A DNA stretch of 52,140 nucleotides, from NCBI GenBank assembly GCA_016218805.1, contig JACRCW010000101.1, positions 1 through 52,140 on the forward strand. The letters are read 5' to 3'. The DNA comes from Deltaproteobacteria bacterium. GTDB taxonomy: Bacteria > Myxococcota > JACRCW01. A program made the position numbers and the translations under genes. This document shows, in pieces, positions 34,873 to 41,946 of the stretch (its first letter is position 1; each line of letters starts with the position of its first letter). A model generated the notes under the pieces. That model saw only the letters and a list, made by a program, of their open reading frames with translations. It had not been told where the DNA came from and ran no database searches.

Positions 34873-34897
34873 CGCGCCGCGGCGCGTGCGCGGCGCG
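34873..34897. terminator. GC-rich hairpin between convergent genes, inside a longer inverted repeat
   Basis: Perfect 9-bp arms CGCGCCGCG (34873-34881) and CGCGGCGCG (34889-34897) with a 7-base loop. Around it, TTGATCGCCGGTCG (34833-34846) and CGACCGGCGGTCAA (34905-34918) form an outer arm pair with 13 of 14 matches, the second overlapping the stop of the minus-strand lipoprotein gene. Probable bidirectional transcription end without T-tract. Confidence 0.55.
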
Positions 34898-34914
34898 GTG
34901 ACGGCGACCGGCGG

Positions 34915-35724
34915 TCAACGCGCGGCAGTGACCTGAAGGTGAATGGTGCCCATGCGGTTGCTGGTTTCCGGGACATACAGCGCGCGGGCGTGGTCCGGCC
35001 GGCGGAGGCTGGGCAGCACGGGCAACCCGCAGCGGGTGACGCCCAGGCCCACCGCCTCCCCGCTGCCATCCAGCGTCCAGAGCGCAAGGACCACTCGGTC
35101 CTCGTCCACCAGCTCCCGCGCGGTGATGTCCAGACGGACAAATGCGTTCCACTGCGCAGCGTCCGCGGTGCGCGCCCACGGCGTACACGCGATGTAACCG
35201 GTGGCCTCCTCGTACCAGCACGCGGACAGGTCCCCCGCGGGTGCCGGCACGCTGGCTTCAAACTCCACGGACCGGAAAAGCACATCCCAGCGGGAATCCG
35301 GCGCCACGTCGGGGCAGTTGGAGTTCCACGGGATGCTTGCGCACCATCCCTGGGGACAGACGGTCTCCTGGATGCGCCCGTTGGTGCATTGCAGGAGCAG
35401 GGTTTCATCCGCGGAGCAGAACGGACTGGGCGGCGGCAGCCACGTCCGGCACGCATCCCCTTGCCGGTTCCCGGACTGGTCACAGGAGTGGCACGTTTCG
35501 CCTTCCATGCTGCCGGTGGCGTAGCAGCCCCTTGGACCGCGGCACGGGACCGCGTGGTATTTCTCGTCGCCCGGGTCGCACTCCATCAGCACGCCGTCCA
35601 CGCACTGCGCGCAGCCGAAGTGCAGCGTGTTGCAACGCTCTCCTTCCGCCACCCGGGTGGGCAACAGGTCACACGCCGCCGCGAGGATCAGGAGGCACAG
35701 CAAAAGGGGCCTGTGGGTGTCCAC
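34915..35724 (-). CDS. Cys-rich lipoprotein of unknown function
   Basis: A 269-residue protein. The GTG at 35724 is chosen because AGGAGG lies just upstream and the sequence then opens a lipoprotein signal (THRPLLLCLLILAAAC); the frame extends 60 codons further but without these features. The mature N-terminal half has about 16 cysteines in short repeats (CNTLHFGCAQCVDG, CHSCDQSGNRQGDAC, CPQGWCASIP), like the Cys-rich modules common in myxobacterial surface lipoproteins. The C-terminal half is beta-rich (VDEDRVVLALWTLDGSG), possibly a carbohydrate- or protein-binding sandwich. Function unknown. Confidence 0.72.
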   Translation of the reverse strand: MDTHRPLLLCLLILAAACDLLPTRVAEGERCNTLHFGCAQCVDGVLMECDPGDEKYHAVPCRGPRGCYATGSMEGETCHSCDQSGNRQGDACRTWLPPPSPFCSADETLLLQCTNGRIQETVCPQGWCASIPWNSNCPDVAPDSRWDVLFRSVEFEASVPAPAGDLSACWYEEATGYIACTPWARTADAAQWNAFVRLDITARELVDEDRVVLALWTLDGSGEAVGLGVTRCGLPVLPSLRRPDHARALYVPETSNRMGTIHLQVTAAR

Positions 35725-36051
35725 GTCTGCCTCCTGGAAGCCATCAAAGGCAACGCCGCGTTCCGGGGACCGGTACCACCCGCCTGCATGAACGCAGCCA
35801 CGCCGTCGCTGGGCATGGAAGCCGGTTGAAACCTTGGTGTTGGTGTGCGGCCTGCCGGCGCCGCCACACCGCTGGCCCTCCACGGTCACACCCCCGCCAA
35901 ACACACCATGTGTTCATGGTCGGTGGATGCACCGAAGCCGCGCGGACGGGCCTCACGGCGCCACGGCGCACGAGGCGCGCCCAGGCAGCACCTCCATGCC
36001 CCGCGCGGGTCTTCCCCTCGGCGTGCAGGTCCTCTTGCGCGGTTCCCGCGA

Positions 36052-36110
36052 GCGTCGCTGCGGTTGGGGAACCTCAACGGTCTTCCTGCGCAGCACAGCC
36101 GGGGGCTGTG
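36052..36110. repeat. Direct repeat copy 1 with terminal hairpin
   Basis: Begins GCGTCGCTGCG, contains TCAACGG and TCCTGC, and ends in GCACAGCC, a G-run and CTGTG. Copy 2 at 36243-36299 has the same blocks in the same order and spacing with a few substitutions. Each copy ends in a hairpin based on CACAGCC/GGCTGTG. Confidence 0.75.
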
Positions 36111-36242
36111 TCCAGGGCGGTCGCATTCTCGTTCCTTGCCAGGCGGTCACTTGGGTGGCGCAACCCGCGCGAGGCGCCTCCAATCCTGAGCGCGTCGTGA
36201 AAGGGGCCTGAGAGGTGTGGCCCAGCCGCCCCCGGCTGGGCC

Positions 36243-36303
36243 GCGTCGCTGCGATGGAACCCTCAACGGCCCTCCTGCACGGCACAGCCGGGGCGGCTGT
36301 GCC
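36243..36303. repeat. Direct repeat copy 2 with terminal hairpin
   Basis: Second copy of the element at 36052. Its hairpin is stronger, GGCACAGCC (36281-36289) against GGCTGTGCC (36295-36303) with a 5-base loop. The copy is enclosed by GGTGTGGC (36214-36221) and GCCACACC (36301-36308), which are exact inverted repeats. Confidence 0.75.
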
Positions 36304-36409
36304 ACACCGCCTAGCCCGTTCCCCAGAACGCGACCGCCCTGGGGCTGTGTATCCCACAGCGCCGGGGCACCGTGTGCCAGGCCAAGCGCTGTGCTACCCA
36401 GCCGCGCCC

Positions 36410-37681
36410 ATGAGAGTCCTGCTCATCGGCAACGGTGGACGCGAACACGCGCTGCTTTGGCGGTTCCGGCATGACGCACCCCAGGCGGAACTCCACGTCA
36501 CACCCGGCAACGCGGGCATGGAAGCCTGGGCCACGCGCCACGACGTGGCGGTGGATGACAGCCCGGGGATCCTCCAGCTGGCTCTGCGCATCCAGGCGGA
36601 CCTGGTGGTGGCCGGGCCGGAGGCGGCCCTGGCTGCAGGGACGGCGGACCTGTTGGGCACGCAGGGCATCCCGGTGTTTGGCCCGCCGGAACACGCCGCG
36701 CGGCTGGAGACGTCCAAGCTGTTTGCCAAGGAGGTGATGGCCAGCTGCGGTGTGCTGACCGCGCGCCACTGGCAGGTGGATGACGAGGCGGACCTGCGTG
36801 AAGCGGTGGCCGGCGGCGCGCGCGTGCTCAAGGCGGACGGGCTGGCCAGCGGCAAGGGCGTGGTGGTCACCGCCACCGCCGAGGCGGCGCTGGAGGCGGG
36901 GCGGTTGTGGCTCAAGCGGTTTGGCGCGCCGGTGGTGGCTGAGGAACTGCTCCCCGGCCGCGAGGTCAGCGTCATGGCGCTGTGTGACGGCACGCGGGCG
37001 CTGATGCTGCCCTCCGCGCAGGACCACAAGCGTCTGCAGGACGGGGACCGGGGGCCCAACACCGGCGGGATGGGCACGGTCAGCCCGGGCACGCACCACG
37101 GGCGGCTGGGCATGGATGAGCCCACGCTGCTGCGGCGCACGCAGGAGGAGGTGATTGCCCCGGTACTGGCGGAGATGCGCGCGCGCGAAGTGCCGTTTGT
37201 GGGCGTGTTGTTCGCCGGGCTGATGGTGGAGCCGGAGACGGGGAAGATCCGCGTGCTGGAGTTCAACGCGCGCCTGGGTGATCCCGAGACGCAGGTGGTG
37301 GTGCGCCGGCTGGACGGCAGCCTGCTGGAGGCCATGCGGGCGTGCGCCGCGGGGAACGCGTCCCGCGTGCGGCTGGGGATTCGGCCGGAGGCGGCGGCGT
37401 GCGTGGTCCTGGCGGCGGACGGCTACCCGGATGCGCCGCGCCACGGAGACCCCATTGAGGGCCTGGAGGAGGCGGGCGCCCTGGAGGCGGTGACGGTGTT
37501 CCACGCCGGCACCGCGCGCAGCCCGGAGGGGCGCGTGGTGGTGCGGGGCGGGCGCGTGCTGGGCGTGTGCGCGGCCGGCGGCAGCGAAGCGCAGGCGCTG
37601 GAGCGCGCGTATTCCGCCAGCGCGCTCATCCGGTGGCCCGGCGTGCAGTACCGGCGGGACCTGGGGCGGACGGGCGCGTGA
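36410..37681 (+). CDS. purD: Phosphoribosylamine-glycine ligase (GARS)
   Basis: A 423-residue ATP-grasp enzyme starting at ATG 36410 (MRVLLIGNGGREHALLW). Further signatures are VVAGPEAALAAG, VLKADGLASGKGVVVT (P-loop-like ATP-binding), DHKRLQDGDRGPNTGGMGT and EFNARLGDPETQ (metal-binding). It catalyses the second step of de novo purine synthesis. Length is normal for the family. An internal segment of this gene is duplicated as a relic at 34760-34814. The 3' end overlaps the next start by four bases. Confidence 0.95.
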   Translation: MRVLLIGNGGREHALLWRFRHDAPQAELHVTPGNAGMEAWATRHDVAVDDSPGILQLALRIQADLVVAGPEAALAAGTADLLGTQGIPVFGPPEHAARLETSKLFAKEVMASCGVLTARHWQVDDEADLREAVAGGARVLKADGLASGKGVVVTATAEAALEAGRLWLKRFGAPVVAEELLPGREVSVMALCDGTRALMLPSAQDHKRLQDGDRGPNTGGMGTVSPGTHHGRLGMDEPTLLRRTQEEVIAPVLAEMRAREVPFVGVLFAGLMVEPETGKIRVLEFNARLGDPETQVVVRRLDGSLLEAMRACAAGNASRVRLGIRPEAAACVVLAADGYPDAPRHGDPIEGLEEAGALEAVTVFHAGTARSPEGRVVVRGGRVLGVCAAGGSEAQALERAYSASALIRWPGVQYRRDLGRTGA

Positions 37682-38952
37682 AGGACGGCGGGGCCGTGCG
37701 CTGGCTGGCGGTGCTGGTGGCGGCCGGCGGCGGGGCGCTCACCTGGGGCGCGGGGGCCGCGTGCGTCATCGTGGGGCTGGTGGGCCTGGTGGCGGCCGGG
37801 CCGGTGGCGGCGGTGCTGCTGCCGGCGGCGGGCGCGCTGGTGGCAGGTGCCGCGCTGCTGCATTCGCCCTGGCTGGCGGCCCCGTGCGTGCTGGGCCTTG
37901 TGGCGCACGGGTTGGACCGGCGCTCTGATGGCGGCCCGCCCGGGTGGCTGCTGCTCCTGGCCGGCCTGGCCGGCGCGGGCCTGCTGGTGCTCCCCACGTG
38001 GCTGCCCGTGCAGGAACTGGTGGCCGCGCGCCCGCTGGGCGCCACCGCGCCGGTGGCCGCCGCGGTGCTGTCCACTTGTGTGCTGTGGCTGCTGGGCGCG
38101 CGCGGCGGTGCGTCCCGCGCGCTGGCGGCGGGCGTGGGTCTGGCGGGGCTGCAGGCGGTGGGCGCCGCCGCGTGGCGGGTCGCGGCGGGGACGGCCGGGA
38201 CGGCGGGGGACCTGCTGGAACGGGCGGCGCGGGCGGAGGTGCGCGGGCAGCGCGCGCTGCAGGCTGACCTGGTGGCGGCGGCCATGGAGCGGTCGCGGGA
38301 GGACGCGGCCGCGGTGCTGCGCATCTACCGGACGCAGACGCATGAGGGTGACGCGGCGCGCCTGCGGCCGGAGGTGCTGCACGCGGCGGCGCGCGCGCTG
38401 GAGCGTTCCGGCGGGCCCGCATCCGACGTGGACGCGCTGCTGGGGCGGTCCCTGCGGCGCACGGACCCGGCAGACACCGCGCGCTACTTGGACTGGCCGG
38501 GCCGGACCCGCGCCGCCGCCAGCGCGTGGCGCGCCCGCGCGCGGGTGGGTGCGTCCCTGGGGGCGCCGCCGTCCGCCAACGTGGATGACGTGATGGAATG
38601 CTGGGGCGGAACGTGGTGCCTGGTGGATGCGCACTGGCCGGCCATGGTGCGGACGGGCAACCCCGCGGCAGTGCGCCTGCGTTGGCGCAAGGTGGCGCCG
38701 GGGACCGGGGCGGTGCGCGTGGTGGTGCAGCTGGGCTGGGAGGGCTGGCAGGTGGAGGCGGGGCTGGCGGACGACGCCGTGGCGGTGGGGGGCGTGCTGG
38801 AGCAGGCCGTGCCGCTGGACCTGTCCGCGTGTGACGGGAAACCGCGTGACCTGTGGGTGCGGCTGGTCCCCGCCGACGGCGGAGGGTCCCTTGGGATGCT
38901 CAACAAGCCCGGCGCGCTGCTGCACCTGGGCTGGATGCGGCCGCCGCCCTGA
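37678..38952 (+). CDS. Membrane protein of unknown function coupled to purD
   Basis: A 424-residue protein from the GTG that overlaps the purD stop (GTGA). About five Ala/Gly/Val-rich membrane helices occupy residues 8-170, followed by a soluble helical stretch with an HEGDAARLRPEVLHAAARAL-like repeat-protein character and a C-terminal beta domain (VRVVVQLGWEGWQVEAGLAD). No known family is recognised. Translational coupling with purD implies joint expression, but nothing in the sequence links it to purine metabolism. Its stop abuts the stop of the convergent lipoprotein gene (TGATCA). Confidence 0.6.
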   Translation: MKDGGAVRWLAVLVAAGGGALTWGAGAACVIVGLVGLVAAGPVAAVLLPAAGALVAGAALLHSPWLAAPCVLGLVAHGLDRRSDGGPPGWLLLLAGLAGAGLLVLPTWLPVQELVAARPLGATAPVAAAVLSTCVLWLLGARGGASRALAAGVGLAGLQAVGAAAWRVAAGTAGTAGDLLERAARAEVRGQRALQADLVAAAMERSREDAAAVLRIYRTQTHEGDAARLRPEVLHAAARALERSGGPASDVDALLGRSLRRTDPADTARYLDWPGRTRAAASAWRARARVGASLGAPPSANVDDVMECWGGTWCLVDAHWPAMVRTGNPAAVRLRWRKVAPGTGAVRVVVQLGWEGWQVEAGLADDAVAVGGVLEQAVPLDLSACDGKPRDLWVRLVPADGGGSLGMLNKPGALLHLGWMRPPP

Positions 38953-39345
38953 TCACTGGTCCGGGCAGAGCACCGTGACCTGCTGGTAGCCCGGGCGCTC
39001 CACCTTCACCGCGGTGAAGCGGCTCTCATGCGCGTCATCCACAAACGTGTTGCAGAGGTTGCGGCCGGACTCCAGCGGCGTGTCCGAATACCGCGTGTAC
39101 ACCACGCAATCATTGGGCTCCGCCGTGAACACCAACTCATGCCCGCGCGCGGGGACGTCCTTGACCGTGAGCGTGCGGCGCGGGCGCACTTCGCGCACCG
39201 CCTCACCGTCCAGTTCCACAAACAACGTGCAGACCGGGTGCCGGTTCACCACCACAATGCTGCCCGACCCGCCGCCGTCACCGCACGCCGCCCCCAGGAC
39301 GGACAACAGCACGGCAGACCCGATGCGGCGCATGGCGCTGCGCAT
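38953..39345 (-). CDS. Small lipoprotein of unknown function
   Basis: A 130-residue protein; ATG 39345 gives MRSAMRRIGSAVLLSVLGAAC, a lipoprotein signal with Cys21 (a second ATG at 39333 is possible). The mature domain is beta-rich with two Cys pairs (HPVCTLFVELDG, NDCVVYTRY, RNLCNTF, VTVLC). It resembles a compact Ig-like fold. No family recognised. A bulged GCGCGC-CCTCCT/AGGAG-GCGCGC stem lies in the promoter region shared with the next gene (39395-39421). Confidence 0.65.
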   Translation of the reverse strand: MRSAMRRIGSAVLLSVLGAACGDGGGSGSIVVVNRHPVCTLFVELDGEAVREVRPRRTLTVKDVPARGHELVFTAEPNDCVVYTRYSDTPLESGRNLCNTFVDDAHESRFTAVKVERPGYQQVTVLCPDQ

Positions 39346-39443
39346 GTAGGCACCCCTCACGTGATCGTCAACCGCGCGGGGCGCTTGCGCACCGGCGCGC
39401 CCTCCTGCCAAGGAGGCGCGCGTTGGCGGACAAGGAGCGGAGC

Positions 39444-39890
39444 ATGGGAGCGCTGAAGGACAAACTGTTGGCGCCGGGGGTCCGGCCCCGTGTGTTGGAA
39501 GATTGCGTGCAGGTGATTGACGCCGAGGTGCAGGCCAAAGGCGGCCTGACCGGCCTGGCCATCAAGGGCGCCTACAAGATGGTCAAGACCGTGGGGCCCA
39601 GCATCATCCGGGATTCCATGGATGGCCTGCTGGATGACTTTGCGGGCCGGTTGGAGCCCATTTACGACGAGTGGAAAGAGAAGGGCGCCGGGCAGAAGCT
39701 CCAGGCGTACATGGCCGCGCGCACCGCGCAGGTGGCCAATGCGCTGCTGGGCATCACGGATGACCGCGCGCGCCGCGCCAACAGCGGGACGCTCAAGAAG
39801 GCGTATGAAACGCTCCGCCCCACGGGCCAGAAGCACGTGGAGGAAGCCGTGCCGCGCATTGGCGGACTGCTGGAGAAATACGCCGCCTGA
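39444..39890 (+). CDS. Conserved small helical protein of unknown function
   Basis: A 148-residue soluble, mostly helical protein. The ATG at 39444 has AAGGAG just upstream, so it is preferred to the TTG at 39423. The pattern MGALKDKLLAPGVRPRVLED, GPSIIRDSMDGLLDDFAGR and HVEEAVPRIGGLLEKYA recalls a family of about 140 residues of unknown function shared by actinobacteria and myxobacteria, but I cannot name it with confidence. It converges on the cystathionine beta-synthase gene across a clear terminator hairpin. Confidence 0.65.
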   Translation: MGALKDKLLAPGVRPRVLEDCVQVIDAEVQAKGGLTGLAIKGAYKMVKTVGPSIIRDSMDGLLDDFAGRLEPIYDEWKEKGAGQKLQAYMAARTAQVANALLGITDDRARRANSGTLKKAYETLRPTGQKHVEEAVPRIGGLLEKYAA

Positions 39891-39927
39891 GCGGCCGGGT
39901 GGGGCAGGACACCATCATGGCGCCCCC

Positions 39928-39950
39928 GGTGTAACGGCTGGCGTTACACC
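39928..39950. terminator. Bidirectional terminator hairpin
   Basis: Perfect 9-bp arms GGTGTAACG and CGTTACACC around GCTGG, located 37 bases past one stop and 12 past the convergent one. No T-tract on either side. Confidence 0.65.
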
Positions 39951-39962
39951 CGCGCCGGCGCT

Positions 39963-41351
39963 TCAGCCCAGCATGCCCGCCAGGTGATCAATCAGGTCAA
40001 TCTTGGTGATCACCCCGGCCAGGCGCGTCCCGTCCATGACAATGACCACCTTGCCGCGGTTGAAGTGGTCCGACAGGAACGCCACGGACGACTCCGGCGC
40101 CACCGTGGCGAAGTTGTCCTCCGCGATGTCCCGCACCGGCGTCTTCATGTTGGCCGCGCCGCCCACCAGGTGCTTGAGGATGTCCACCTCATTCACAATG
40201 CCCATCAGCTTGCCCGCCTCCAGCACCGGCACCTGGCTGATCCCGCGTGACTTCAGGCGCTCCACAACGACGCCAACCGCTTCATTGGCGTCCGCGGTGA
40301 TGACCTCCGGGTCCTTGCGGCGCGCCAGGATGTCCCGCACCTTGCCGGCGCTGGTCTCCGGTCCCAGAAACCCGTTTTCTCGCATCCAGTCATCATTGAG
40401 GAACTTGGACAGGTAGCGGCTGGAGCTGTCCGGGAGCAGCACCACAATGTTCTCCCGCTTGCCGCTCATCTCCGCGTACTTCACCGCGCCGGCCACCGCC
40501 GCGCCCGCGCTGCCGCCAATCAGGATGCCCTCCTTGCGGATGAGGTCGCGCGCGGTCATGAAGCACTCGCGGTCCGTCACCTGCACCACGTCGTCAAGGA
40601 TCTTGAGGTTCATGGTGGACGGCACAAAATCTTCGCCAATGCCCTCCACCTTGTACGGGTGCGCCTTGGTCATGCGGCCCGTCTTGTACAGGTCGTAATA
40701 AAGGCTCCCAATGGGGTCCACGCCCACAATCTTGACGGCCGGTTTCTTCTCCTTGAGGAACTTGCCGGTGCCGGACAGCGTGCCGCCCGTGCCCATGCCG
40801 GACACAAACACGTCCAGCTCACCCGCCGTCTGCTCCCACAGCTCCGGCCCCGTGGACAGGTAGTGTGACTCGGGGTTGGCGGGGTTGTGGTACTGGTTGG
40901 CGTAGAACGCGTTGGGCGTCTCCTCGGCAATGCGGCGTGACACGCAGTAGTACGAGCGCGGATCATCCGGTTCCACGTCGGTGGGGCAGATCACCACCTT
41001 GGCGCCCACGGAGCGCAGCGCCTGGCGCTTCTCTTCGCTCTGCTTGTCCGGCATCACAAACACGGCCTTGTACCCGCGCACCGCCGCCACCAGCGCCAGC
41101 CCCATGCCGGTGTTGCCGGAGGTGGCCTCCACAATGGTGCCGCCCGGCTTGAGCTGGCCCATCTTCTCGGCCAGGTTGACAATGTTGATGCCAATGCGGT
41201 CCTTCATGGAGCCGCCGGGGTTCATGTACTCGCACTTGACGTACAGGTTGGCCCGCGTGTGGTTGCCCACCTTGTTCAGTTTGACAATGGGCGTGCCACC
41301 CACCGCGTCCAGGATGCTCGCCTTGGCACCGGTCATCAGCTTGTCAGCCAT
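39963..41351 (-). CDS. cbs: Cystathionine beta-synthase-type PLP enzyme with CBS domain pair
   Basis: A 462-residue enzyme. ATG 41351 (MADKLM) follows an AGGTGAAG sequence; eight upstream codons are possible but unneeded. The fold-type II core has the PLP Lys50 in NPGGSMKDR, the phosphate loop TSGNTGMG and the Ser-rich GGSAGAAVAG. Residues of about 335-460 form two CBS modules that commonly bind adenosyl ligands for allosteric control. It would condense serine (or O-acetylserine) with homocysteine or sulfide; true CBS versus cysteine synthase cannot be decided here. A GCGCCGT/ACGGCGC hairpin (41385-41402) lies in its leader. Confidence 0.88.
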   Translation of the reverse strand: MADKLMTGAKASILDAVGGTPIVKLNKVGNHTRANLYVKCEYMNPGGSMKDRIGINIVNLAEKMGQLKPGGTIVEATSGNTGMGLALVAAVRGYKAVFVMPDKQSEEKRQALRSVGAKVVICPTDVEPDDPRSYYCVSRRIAEETPNAFYANQYHNPANPESHYLSTGPELWEQTAGELDVFVSGMGTGGTLSGTGKFLKEKKPAVKIVGVDPIGSLYYDLYKTGRMTKAHPYKVEGIGEDFVPSTMNLKILDDVVQVTDRECFMTARDLIRKEGILIGGSAGAAVAGAVKYAEMSGKRENIVVLLPDSSSRYLSKFLNDDWMRENGFLGPETSAGKVRDILARRKDPEVITADANEAVGVVVERLKSRGISQVPVLEAGKLMGIVNEVDILKHLVGGAANMKTPVRDIAEDNFATVAPESSVAFLSDHFNRGKVVIVMDGTRLAGVITKIDLIDHLAGMLG

Positions 41352-41384
41352 CTGCTTCACCTGTCTGTAGCGCACCCGGGACGG

Positions 41385-41402
41385 GCGCCGTTATGACGGC
41401 GC
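41385..41402 (-). promoter_or_regulatory. Hairpin in the leader of the cystathionine beta-synthase gene
   Basis: GCGCCGT and ACGGCGC, 7-bp arms with loop TATG, about 34 bases upstream of the start. Could be an attenuator or operator; no known riboswitch pattern is visible. Confidence 0.4.
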
Positions 41403-41452
41403 GGACGTACGGGCCGGCGCGCAGCCCGTCAACGCGGACGGTGTCGTCGGCA

Positions 41453-41472
41453 GGACGAACGGACGTTCGTCC
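41453..41472. promoter_or_regulatory. 20-bp palindrome between hemerythrin and cystathionine beta-synthase genes
   Basis: GGACGAACG and CGTTCGTCC are perfect 9-bp arms separated by GA. It lies 25 bases past the hemerythrin stop and about 100 bases before the next gene start. The short spacer fits a dimeric repressor operator better than a terminator loop. No T-tract. Confidence 0.55.
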
Positions 41473-41496
41473 GCCATGGTGGGCGCACCCAGCGCG

Positions 41497-41898
41497 TCAG
41501 GCGGGCTTGCGCAGGTGGTCGGCCAGCCGCTGGTCTTCGCCGCCAATGTGGTGCGCCAGCCAGTCCTTGAGGAAGTTCATGGTGGTGATTGAGAGGGTGG
41601 CGCTGCCCGCCTCCAACGCCGCCTCCAACTCCAGGACCTTGCGGGTGAGATCGTCGTGGATGGCCTTGTGGCGGGCGTACCCCCCGTAGCCGGACTCCTG
41701 CATGAACTTCTCTTCCGTCTGGAAGTGCGTGACCGTGTAGTGGCGCAGGAATGCCAGCACCTGGCCCACCTCGGCGCGCCCGTGCCCGGCAATCATGGCG
41801 TCATGCAGCCGGTTGACTCGGTCAAACAGCTCAGCGTGCTGGCGGTCAATCTCCGGGTGACCGACCCTGAAGCGCTCCTCAAAGACCACGAAGGGCAT
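41497..41898 (-). CDS. Bacteriohemerythrin
   Basis: A 133-residue protein from ATG 41898, which has a GGAGG site; the TTG four codons upstream overlaps that site. The di-iron ligands are all visible: HPEIDRQHAELF, HYTVTHFQTEEKFM, ARHKAIHDD and LAHHIGGEDQRLADH. The protein carries or senses O2, or handles iron, in the cytoplasm. It is 48 bases downstream of the Rieske/FAD reductase gene on the same strand, so the two redox genes may be cotranscribed. Confidence 0.93.
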   Translation of the reverse strand: MPFVVFEERFRVGHPEIDRQHAELFDRVNRLHDAMIAGHGRAEVGQVLAFLRHYTVTHFQTEEKFMQESGYGGYARHKAIHDDLTRKVLELEAALEAGSATLSITTMNFLKDWLAHHIGGEDQRLADHLRKPA

Positions 41899-41946
41899 GG
41901 CGACCTCCAACCGCCCCCGACACCCCCCGCGCTTGCACTTGCAGCG

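Larger units (their letters stand above)
35725..36409. other. 685-bp non-coding region rich in hairpins upstream of purD
   Basis: No frame here looks coding. It contains at least four GC-rich stem-loops: GGTGTG(G)CGGC type around 35840-35871; CACAGCC/GGCTGTG at 36094-36110; GGCCCAGCC/GGCTGGGCC at 36219-36242; GGCACAGCC/GGCTGTGCC at 36281-36303. A shorter CTGTG/CACAG lies near 36345-36359. Two of these belong to an approximate 58-bp direct repeat. The CAGCC/GGCTG theme recurs, as in REP-type elements. A purD promoter must lie in or near this region but I cannot place it. Confidence 0.6.

Noticed and set aside
35725..35904. N-terminal extension of the Cys-rich lipoprotein (60 extra codons)
   Set aside because: It would bury the lipoprotein signal; GTG 35724 has AGGAGG immediately upstream.
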